A stretch of 64,000 bases of DNA from an uncultured Collinsella sp. GTDB lineage: Bacteria; Actinomycetota; Coriobacteriia; Coriobacteriales; Coriobacteriaceae. The stretch lies in the NCBI GenBank assembly GCA_937923795.1, contig CALDWI010000012.1, positions 1-64,000 of the forward strand, written 5' to 3'. Made by a program: the position numbers and the translations under genes. This document shows, one piece after another, positions 57,967-64,000 of the stretch. The notes under the pieces were generated by a model. The model made no database searches. It was given only the letters and a program-made list of their open reading frames with translations, and had not been told where the DNA came from. The first letter of the stretch is position 1; every line of letters starts with the position of its first letter.

Positions 57967-60420
57967 ATGCGCGTTTCTTACGACTGGCTCAAGACCATGA
58001 TCGATATTCCGGAGGATCCCAAGACCCTTTCGGACGAATATATCCGTACCGGCACCGAGGTCGAGGCGATCGACACCGTGGGCGAGTCCTTCGACCACGT
58101 GGTGACCGCCAAGGTGCTCACCAAGACCCCGCACCCCGATAGCGACCACATGTATGTGTGCTCGGTCGACGTGGGTGACAAGAACCTCGACGCCGACGGC
58201 AACCCCGCTCCGCTGCAGATCGTCTGCGGCGCGCAGAACTTCGAGGCCGGCGACCACATCGTCACGGCCATGATTGGCGCCGTGCTTCCCGGCGACGTCA
58301 AGATCAAGAAGAGCAAGCTTCGCGGCGTCGTGTCCATGGGCATGAACTGCTCCGCGCGCGAGCTCGGCTTGGGCGGCGACCACTCCGGCATCATGATCCT
58401 GCCCGAGGATACGCCCTGCGGCATGCCGTTTGCCGAGTACGTGGGCTCGAGTGATACCGTGCTCGACTGCGAGATTACGCCCAACCGCCCCGACTGCCTG
58501 TCCATGATCGGCATGGCCCGCGAGACCGGCGCCATCTTCGACCGCGATTTCCACGTTGAGCTGCCCGCCATTAAGGCCGAGGCCGGCCGCGCGACCGACG
58601 ACGAGCTTTCCGTCGAGATCGCTGACGAGGGCCTGTGCGACCGCTACGTTGCCCGCATCGTGCGCAACGTCAAGGTCGGCCCGTCGCCCGACTGGATGGT
58701 CAAGCGCCTCAACGCCCTGGGCGTGCGTCCGCACAACAACATCGTCGACATCACCAACTATGTGATGATGCTCACCGGTCAGCCGCTGCACGCCTTTGAC
58801 CTGGACACCTTTGCCGAGCGCGATGGCCATCGTCGCGTGGTGGTTCGCGCCGCCCAACAGGACGAGAAGTTTACGACCCTCGACGGCGAGGAGCGCACGC
58901 TCGACGCCGGCATGGGCCTCATCACCGACGGCGAGCGCCCCGTGGCGTTGGCCGGCGTTATGGGTGGCATGGATTCCGAGATCGAGGACGACACCGTCGA
59001 CGTGATGGTCGAGAGCGCCTGCTTCAACGCCGGTCGCACCTCGCACACCAGCCGCGATCTGTCGCTGATCTCCGACGCCTCCATTCGCTTTGAGCGCCAG
59101 GTCGACGAGACCGGCTGCGTGGATGTCGCCAACGTTACCTGCGCGCTGATCGAGGAGATCGCCGGCGGCGAGGTTGCTCCCGGCTATGTGGACGTGTTCC
59201 CCGCGCCCAAGACCATCGACAGCATTAAGCTGCGCCTGGCCCGCGTGCGTGCCATCTGCGGTGCCGACATCGAGCCCGACTTTATCGAGCGTTCGCTCAC
59301 CCGCCTGGGCTGCACCGTCGAGCGCGACGGCGAGGACTTTATGGTCACGCCGCCGAGCTTCCGTCCCGACCTGCCGCGTGAGATCGACCTGATCGAGGAG
59401 GTCTTGCGCCTATGGGGCATGGGCCGCGTGACGGCGACCATTCCGGCTGCCAAGAACCACATCGGCGGTCTGACCCGCGAGCAGAAGCTCACTCGTAAGG
59501 TCGGCGAGATCCTGCGCGCCTGCGGCCTCAACGAGACCACGACTTTTGGCTTTGCCGCCCCGGGCGACCTGGAGAAGATCGGTATGTCCACCGAGGGTCG
59601 CGGTTGCCCCGTGGTGCTCATGAACCCGCTGGTAGCCGAGCAGACCGAGATGCGCCGCTCGCTGTTGCCAGGCCTGTTGCAGTCTGTGGCCTACAACGAG
59701 GCCCACGGCACGCCCAACGTGCATCTGTACGAGGTCGGCAGCTTGTTCCACGGTCGCGAGAACGCCAGCCTGCCCAAGGAGACCAAGTCCGTGGCGGGCG
59801 TGCTCTCGGGCCAGTGGAGCGAGCGGTCTTGGAACATGAAGTACCGCAAGCTGCGTTTCTTCTTTGGCAAGGGCATCGTTGAGGAGCTGCTTGCCCAGCT
59901 GCGCATCGAGAAGGTTCGCTTCCGTCCCGTCGAGGGCGAGAGCTATGCCTTCCTGCAACCGGGTCGTGCTGCCGAGGTACTCTCGGGCGGTACCGTGCTG
60001 GGCTGGGTTGGCGAGATCCACCCCGAGGCGCGCGAGACTATGGGCATTGACGAGGTCGTCGTTGCCTTTGAGCTCGACCTGGACAAGCTGATCAAGGGCG
60101 CCCGCAACCAGGAGAACTACCGTGAGTTCTCGCAGTACCCGGCCGTTGAGCACGACCTTGCTATCGTAGTCGACAACACTGTGACCTGCGAGGATCTTGA
60201 GCGTCGTATTACGAGTGCCGGCGGCAAGCTGCTCGAGGGCGTGCGCCTGTTCGATGTCTACCGCGATCCGGTCCGCATCGGCAAGGGCAAGAAATCCATG
60301 GCCTTTGCGCTTACGTATCGCTCCGACGACCACACGCTCACCAGTGAAGAGGTCGAAAAGGCGCACCAGAAGATCGTCACCAAGGTGTGCAAGGGCGTAA
60401 ACGGCGAGGTCCGCGGCTAG
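57967..60420 (+). CDS. pheT: Phenylalanine-tRNA ligase beta subunit
   Basis: 817 aa. Domains in order: the N-terminal B1 domain with an EMAP-like OB fold (VVTAKVLTKTPHPDSDHMYVC in part), the B3/B4 editing domain (about 210-385), B5, the catalytic-like core, and the C-terminal anticodon-binding FDX-ACB domain (SQYPAVEHDLAIVVDN near 725). It edits Tyr-tRNA-Phe and binds tRNA. GAAAGGAGACC precedes ATG 57967. It shares the T-box control of pheS. A hairpin without a T-run lies at 60435-60468. Confidence 0.97.
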   Translation: MRVSYDWLKTMIDIPEDPKTLSDEYIRTGTEVEAIDTVGESFDHVVTAKVLTKTPHPDSDHMYVCSVDVGDKNLDADGNPAPLQIVCGAQNFEAGDHIVTAMIGAVLPGDVKIKKSKLRGVVSMGMNCSARELGLGGDHSGIMILPEDTPCGMPFAEYVGSSDTVLDCEITPNRPDCLSMIGMARETGAIFDRDFHVELPAIKAEAGRATDDELSVEIADEGLCDRYVARIVRNVKVGPSPDWMVKRLNALGVRPHNNIVDITNYVMMLTGQPLHAFDLDTFAERDGHRRVVVRAAQQDEKFTTLDGEERTLDAGMGLITDGERPVALAGVMGGMDSEIEDDTVDVMVESACFNAGRTSHTSRDLSLISDASIRFERQVDETGCVDVANVTCALIEEIAGGEVAPGYVDVFPAPKTIDSIKLRLARVRAICGADIEPDFIERSLTRLGCTVERDGEDFMVTPPSFRPDLPREIDLIEEVLRLWGMGRVTATIPAAKNHIGGLTREQKLTRKVGEILRACGLNETTTFGFAAPGDLEKIGMSTEGRGCPVVLMNPLVAEQTEMRRSLLPGLLQSVAYNEAHGTPNVHLYEVGSLFHGRENASLPKETKSVAGVLSGQWSERSWNMKYRKLRFFFGKGIVEELLAQLRIEKVRFRPVEGESYAFLQPGRAAEVLSGGTVLGWVGEIHPEARETMGIDEVVVAFELDLDKLIKGARNQENYREFSQYPAVEHDLAIVVDNTVTCEDLERRITSAGGKLLEGVRLFDVYRDPVRIGKGKKSMAFALTYRSDDHTLTSEEVEKAHQKIVTKVCKGVNGEVRG

Positions 60421-60528
60421 GATTTGCGCTGGGAGCAGGGACCCTCGGCAGTTGCTGTGGGGTCCTGCGTGACCGCGGTGTTCGGAAAAGGCATCGCTGA
60501 GCCTGCATATATGACACGCGCATTACAT

Positions 60529-60564
60529 AACGGCGTGCTGCTTTGTCGGCAGTGCGCCGTTTTG
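60529..60564 (+). terminator. Hairpin ahead of the nickel transporter operon
   Basis: AACGGCGTGCTGC pairs with GGCAGTGCGCCGTT around TTTGTC and is followed by TTG. It probably ends pheST transcripts, and it overlaps the -35 box of the next promoter. Confidence 0.6.
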
Positions 60565-60571
60565 CTATGAT
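60543..60571 (+). promoter_or_regulatory. Promoter of the nickel transporter operon
   Basis: TTGTCG (60543-60548) and TATGAT (60566-60571) are exactly 17 bases apart. Transcription should start near 60578, immediately before the palindrome at 60582-60609. Confidence 0.65.
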
Positions 60572-60581
60572 AGCCCGCGGC

Positions 60582-60609
60582 GTGTTACGAATCTGACAAT
60601 GCGTAACAC
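60582..60609 (+). promoter_or_regulatory. NikR-type operator
   Basis: GTGTTAC (60582-60588) and GTAACAC (60603-60609) are perfect inverted halves separated by 14 bases. GTGTTAC-N13/14-GTAACAC is the operator type described for NikR in Geobacter and related bacteria. It lies 10 bases after the -10 box, where a repressor would block initiation. No nikR gene is in the window. Confidence 0.75.
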
Positions 60610-60666
60610 TGACAAGGTGATTTAAGCGGCGTTGCAATTCTGTGCGTCGACAACCGGGAGGCGTAC

Positions 60667-61752
60667 ATGCACATTCCAGATAATTATCTGTCCCCGCAGA
60701 CCGATGCCGTCATGGCGGTGGCAATGGTGCCCGTTTGGGTCCACTGCATCAAGAAGGTGCGCGCCACGCTCGATCGCGAGCACATGGCTTTCCTGGGCAT
60801 CTGTGCAGCATTTTCCTTCTTGCTCATGATGTTTAACGTTCCGCTGCCCGGTGGCACCACGGGTCACGCCGTTGGCGGCGCGCTTATCGCGCTGTTGTTG
60901 GGCCCGGAGGCCGCTGCCATTGCCGTCTCGGTCGCGCTGGCGCTGCAGGCGCTGCTATTTGGCGACGGCGGCGTTCTGTCGTTTGGCGCCAACTGCTTTA
61001 ACATGGCCTTTGTGCTGCCGTTTGCCGCCGCTATCGTGTTTCGTGCGCTCAACAGCCGTCTGCACGACAAGAGCTGGGGCACCTCGGTTTCTGCCATCGT
61101 GAGCGGCTGGGTCGGCCTGTGCCTGGCGGCCCTGTGCGCGGCAATCGAGTTTGGTATTCAGCCGATGCTCTTCACGAATGCTTCGGGCGCTCCGCTGTAC
61201 TGCCCCTTCCCGCTGTCCGTGGCTATTCCTGCCATGTTGATCCCGCATATGCTGGTCGCCGGCGTGGTTGAGGGCGTGGCGACGGCCGCCATCTACGGCT
61301 TCATTAAGAAGACGGCGCCGGGCGTTATCGTCGGTCCCGAGGCCGTCGATGGCCAGCTTGCCGCCGAGGGCGCTGCTGCCAAGAAGACCTCGCTGATCCC
61401 CACGCTCATCCTGGTCGCTGTGCTCGTGGTGGCCACGCCGCTGGGCTTGCTTGCCACCGGTGACGCCTGGGGTGAGTGGGACGCCGAGGGCGCCGCAACT
61501 GCCGTCCAGGAGGCTGGTGACGACAGCCTGCAAGCTTCGGTCGGTCTCGATACCCCGACCTTTGCCGATGCCCTGCCCACGGGCGATTATCTGCAGGCCT
61601 ATTCCGAGGAGCAGGGTCTTGGCTTTGCCGGCCAGGCTGCCATGTATATCCTTTCGGGCGTGATTGGCGTGGCGGTGCTTACCATCGTATTCCGCCTGGT
61701 CTCGCTGACGGTCAAGGAAAGCGGTGCTCATGGCAATAGCCGAGCTGCCTAG
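60667..61752 (+). CDS. CbiM/NikM-type ECF substrate-binding protein fused to a NikN/PDGLE-like domain
   Basis: 361 aa. The N-terminus MHIPDNYLSP is the CbiM/NikM signature, in which the amino group, His2 and a later His bind Ni or Co. Hydrophobic core with PGGTTGHAVGGALIALLLG (about 60-78) and FGDGGVLSFGANCFNMAF (near 99-116). From about 235 a linker leads to a two-helix module (LVAVLVVATPLGLLATGDAWGEW ... IYILSG-like end), as in NikMN fusions. This and the NikR-type operator argue for nickel over cobalt. CGGGAGGCGTAC precedes the ATG. First gene of a three-gene operon. Confidence 0.88.
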   Translation: MHIPDNYLSPQTDAVMAVAMVPVWVHCIKKVRATLDREHMAFLGICAAFSFLLMMFNVPLPGGTTGHAVGGALIALLLGPEAAAIAVSVALALQALLFGDGGVLSFGANCFNMAFVLPFAAAIVFRALNSRLHDKSWGTSVSAIVSGWVGLCLAALCAAIEFGIQPMLFTNASGAPLYCPFPLSVAIPAMLIPHMLVAGVVEGVATAAIYGFIKKTAPGVIVGPEAVDGQLAAEGAAAKKTSLIPTLILVAVLVVATPLGLLATGDAWGEWDAEGAATAVQEAGDDSLQASVGLDTPTFADALPTGDYLQAYSEEQGLGFAGQAAMYILSGVIGVAVLTIVFRLVSLTVKESGAHGNSRAA

Positions 61753-62566
61753 CTGGCTTGCGGTCGAGCAGCGTTACGAGCCCGCGGGGGCTCGGCATCG
61801 TGTGATGCAAAAGAATGTCCTGCACCTGGCGAGCCTGCTTGAGCGGGTTCGCCTGGGTGGAGGCGTACACGAGGGCGGGTCGATGGTCGACCGCGCCCTT
61901 TCTTGCGTTTCGGCTCCGGTACGCCTGGTGGGGATGTTCGTTTGCGTCCTGTGCGTGTGTCTGACGCAGAGCCCGCTGTACCTCATGTTGATGGCGGCCA
62001 TTGCGCTGGTGCTCGTTGCCGTGCGCCCCGTACGCGGGCTGCGCGCGACTTTTGTGCCGGCGTTGGCCGCCGCGGGGCTCGCGGTGGTTCTGGCGCTGCC
62101 CGCCTTGCTGCTGGACGCTTCTGCCGCGGGCGCCATGCTCAAGATTGCGCTCAAGACCTTTATTAATGTGTCGCTGGTGCTGGGCGTTTCGTGGACCCTC
62201 ACGTGGAGCCGCATGTCGTCGGCGCTCAAGATGCTGCATCTACCCGACGAAGTTATCTTTACGTTTGATATGGCGCTCAAGCACATCGAGGTGCTGGGTC
62301 GCACGGCGCACAATCTGTGCGAATCGGTCATGCTGCGCAGCGTTGGCCGTGCGCCTGAGGGATTTTCGCGTACGGATTCGATCGCGGGTATCATGGGCAT
62401 GACCTTTATCAAGGCGATGGAATGCAGCCGCGCGATGGACGAGGCTATGCTTTGCCGCGGCTTTGCCGGCGCGTATCCGGCGCCCGCACGCGCCGGGTTT
62501 GGCTGGCGCGATGCGGTTTACGCGGCCGGCGTGGCGCTGCTGGCAGTGTTATGCGCGGTGCTGTAG
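61730..62566 (+). CDS. ECF transporter transmembrane (T) component, CbiQ/NikQ-like
   Basis: 278 aa. Five to six membrane helices (about 55-185 and at the C-terminus). The coupling helices contain the usual Ala-Arg-Gly-type motifs in modified form (ESVMLRSVGRAPEG and EAMLCRGFAGAYP), which contact the ATPase. It overlaps the upstream gene by 23 bases. ATG 61730 or GTG 61724 may start it; AAGGA lies 11 or 5 bases upstream respectively. It joins the NikM-type protein and the ATPase in the membrane. Confidence 0.87.
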   Translation: MAIAELPSWLAVEQRYEPAGARHRVMQKNVLHLASLLERVRLGGGVHEGGSMVDRALSCVSAPVRLVGMFVCVLCVCLTQSPLYLMLMAAIALVLVAVRPVRGLRATFVPALAAAGLAVVLALPALLLDASAAGAMLKIALKTFINVSLVLGVSWTLTWSRMSSALKMLHLPDEVIFTFDMALKHIEVLGRTAHNLCESVMLRSVGRAPEGFSRTDSIAGIMGMTFIKAMECSRAMDEAMLCRGFAGAYPAPARAGFGWRDAVYAAGVALLAVLCAVL

Positions 62567-62612
62567 GCGCTGCTGGTTCCGGCTGGGGATGCAAATAGGG
62601 AAGGGCGACGTT

Positions 62613-63383
62613 TTGACGATCGATATGAATAGTGCGGCGGGCACGAACGGTGCGGGCGGCGCCGAGGTCGCGCCGCTCATCGAGCTACGCGACGTGGTGT
62701 TTTCCTATGCGGGGCATACGGTTGTCGATGGTGTGTCGCTGCAGGTCGATCGTGGTGAACTCGTTGCCCTGCTCGGTCCCAACGGCTGCGGTAAGACGAC
62801 GATTATGCGCCTTATCAACGGCCTTGAACTCGCGGACGCAGGGGCATACCTGTTTGACGGGCACGTGATCGATGCGGCGTTTCTAAAGGATTCCGCGGCC
62901 GCTCAGCGTTTTCATCAGCGCGTGGGCTTTGTGTTCCAGAATGCCGATGTGCAGCTCTTTTGCGCCACGGTCGGCGAGGAGGTCGCGTTTGGCCCCGCCC
63001 AGATGGGGCTGCCGGCAGACGAGCTCGAGCGCCGCGTGCGCGATGCCATGGGGCTGTTCCAGGTTACCGACCTTGCCGATGCCTCTCCCTATCAGCTCTC
63101 GGGCGGGCAAAAGAAGCGCGTTGCGCTGGCTGCGGTGGTGTCGATGAACCCAGATATCTTGGTCCTCGACGAACCTACCAATGGGCTCGACGAGGATTCA
63201 TGCGACATCGTGGTCAACTTCTTGCTGGCCTACGTCGCGGCGGGTAAGACGGTCTTGATGAGCACACATCACCAGGATTTGGTGCGACGCCTGGGTGCCC
63301 GTGCCATCTATATCGATCGATATCACCATGTGGTCGAGGCGCCCGTGGCATCGTATGGAACCGAAAGCGGCACTGCGGAATAG
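62613..63383 (+). CDS. ECF transporter ATPase, CbiO/NikO-like
   Basis: 256 aa. Walker A GPNGCGKTT, Q-loop GFVFQNADVQLF, signature LSGGQKKR, Walker B ILVLDEPTNGLDE and switch His in STHHQDL. The NADVQLF after the Q-loop is typical of ECF ATPases. The start is uncertain: TTG 62613 has AGGGAAGGG 7 bases upstream and is preferred; ATG 62589 lacks spacing and ATG 62628 is later. The His-rich end of the core (IDRYHHVVEAP) could be metal-related. Last gene of the operon, with no clear terminator in the 78 bases after it. Confidence 0.9.
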   Translation: MTIDMNSAAGTNGAGGAEVAPLIELRDVVFSYAGHTVVDGVSLQVDRGELVALLGPNGCGKTTIMRLINGLELADAGAYLFDGHVIDAAFLKDSAAAQRFHQRVGFVFQNADVQLFCATVGEEVAFGPAQMGLPADELERRVRDAMGLFQVTDLADASPYQLSGGQKKRVALAAVVSMNPDILVLDEPTNGLDEDSCDIVVNFLLAYVAAGKTVLMSTHHQDLVRRLGARAIYIDRYHHVVEAPVASYGTESGTAE

Positions 63384-63461
63384 TTGCTGCGTAGTAGGGC
63401 TGCGGCCGTGCGCGTGGCTTGCCGTGAATGGTATAGTTATCCGGGTTTTACGGGGGTGGCT

Positions 63462-64000
63462 ATGCCAAGTTGGAATATTCATATCGCTCAGACGGAACGA
63501 CTGCTGGCGCGTGCTGGGACGCTTGCCAAGAGCGTGCGCGACCGCAATGCCTTTTTGTTTGGCTGCGTGGTTCCGGATATCTTCGTGGGCTATATGGTCC
63601 CTGGCATCGCCGATCCCATCCCGTACCGCATTACGCACTTTGCCAAGCCTGAGCCCATCCCTAAGCCTCGTGAGCATGAGTTCTGGGATACCTATGTGGC
63701 ACCGTTGCTTAAAAGTTCGCCCACCGGTGCGCCGGCCGCGGCGACCTCGATTATCGAGGAACGTGAGCGACTGAACCGCGTGCACTATCCCCAGCGCTAC
63801 AAGGATGCCGAGCCGGTTGCCGGTCCCGGCGCCTGTGAGTTCTCGCTTGCGTCCGAAGATGTGGCGCAGTCGCTGCTCGATCTGACGCTGGGTGTCTGGT
63901 CGCATCTGGTGGCCGATACCGTATGGAATACGCGTGTGAATCAGTACCTGGAGGCGCACGGCGGCAAGCCGTGTGAGGAGTTCCGCATTAAAAAGCAAGG
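63462..64000 (+). CDS. Zinc-dependent phospholipase C-like protein, cut by the window end
   Basis: At least 179 aa, open at the right edge. ATG 63462 is preceded by GGGGGTGG. NAFLFGCVVPDIFVGYM (29-45) and GVWSHLVADTVWNTRVN near 145 resemble the zinc-dependent phospholipase C-like family, as in the gene at 77-1021 (GNQGPDPFFF, HYVLDRNAHPF). Many Coriobacteriia carry several such genes. The substrate is unknown, and the C-terminus cannot be judged. Confidence 0.65.
   Translation, partial: MPSWNIHIAQTERLLARAGTLAKSVRDRNAFLFGCVVPDIFVGYMVPGIADPIPYRITHFAKPEPIPKPREHEFWDTYVAPLLKSSPTGAPAAATSIIEERERLNRVHYPQRYKDAEPVAGPGACEFSLASEDVAQSLLDLTLGVWSHLVADTVWNTRVNQYLEAHGGKPCEEFRIKKQ

Noticed and set aside
60421..60666. 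Cobalamin riboswitch ahead of the CbiM-type gene
   Set aside because: No B12-box-like conserved core was seen; the leader after the promoter is only about 90 bases and is occupied by the NikR-type palindrome.

Overview
The window is a dense, high-GC bacterial chromosome segment with short intergenic gaps, AAAGGAG-type ribosome binding sites, ATG/GTG/TTG starts, two isolated tRNA genes and a T-box leader. Mannose-class PTS genes, rubrerythrin, LytS/LytTR signalling, an Fe-S type Rrf2 regulator, UMF1, YitT and DUF4012 proteins and an M16C peptidase together suggest an anaerobic gut Coriobacteriia, probably Collinsella-like. That assignment is inference from gene content and codon style, not from a marker gene. 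I see no rRNA, CRISPR array, insertion sequence, integrase or phage gene.

Layout. 0-6.4 kb: zinc-dependent phospholipase C-like protein, UMF1 transporter, then a glycosyltransferase / LytS kinase / LytTR regulator cluster and a small phosphodiesterase. 6.4-13.8 kb: a 39-bp perfect inverted repeat, tRNA-Asp, Rrf2 regulator, a MutY-like glycosylase without its Fe-S cysteines, rubrerythrin, a membrane protein bracketed by two palindromic repeats, a nucleotidyltransferase/HTH pair resembling a toxin-antitoxin module, and rmuC. 13.9-22.9 kb: ABC exporter, nth, mfd, PAP2 phosphatase, threonine aldolase-like enzyme, acetyltransferase. 22.9-37.5 kb: a sugar-amine catabolic region with three FrlB/FraB-type SIS deglycase paralogues, each linked to a GntR/UTRA regulator with its own candidate operators, plus a mannose-class PTS with fused EIIA-EIIB, an EamA exporter, a HAD phosphatase and YitT; recQ is inserted in it. 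37.6-44 kb: L-lactate/2-hydroxyacid dehydrogenase, metA, 5-formyl-THF cyclo-ligase, M16C peptidase. 44-49 kb: a small accessory stretch (AlbA_2/Schlafen-like ATP-binding protein behind a forest of palindromes, unknown protein, HNH nuclease, CXXC protein, DUF5710 protein, tRNA-Val). 49.5-64 kb: DMT transporter, DUF4012 protein, glmM, M32 carboxypeptidase, T-box-pheST, an ECF-type nickel transporter (CbiM/NikM-NikQ-NikO) preceded by a NikR-type operator, and a truncated gene related to the first gene of the window.

How the parts may work together. The central region reads as an Amadori-product (fructose- or glucose-amine) pathway: PTS uptake with phosphorylation, SIS deglycases releasing hexose-6-phosphate and an amine, and an EamA permease that could export a product. 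A shared core motif (TATAACGNCTW) ahead of eamA, the PTS operon and the second GntR gene predicts one regulon. Intergenic space carries several families of palindromic repeats. The most striking is a three-stem element that directly follows stop codons and whose stems change sequence between copies while staying complementary.
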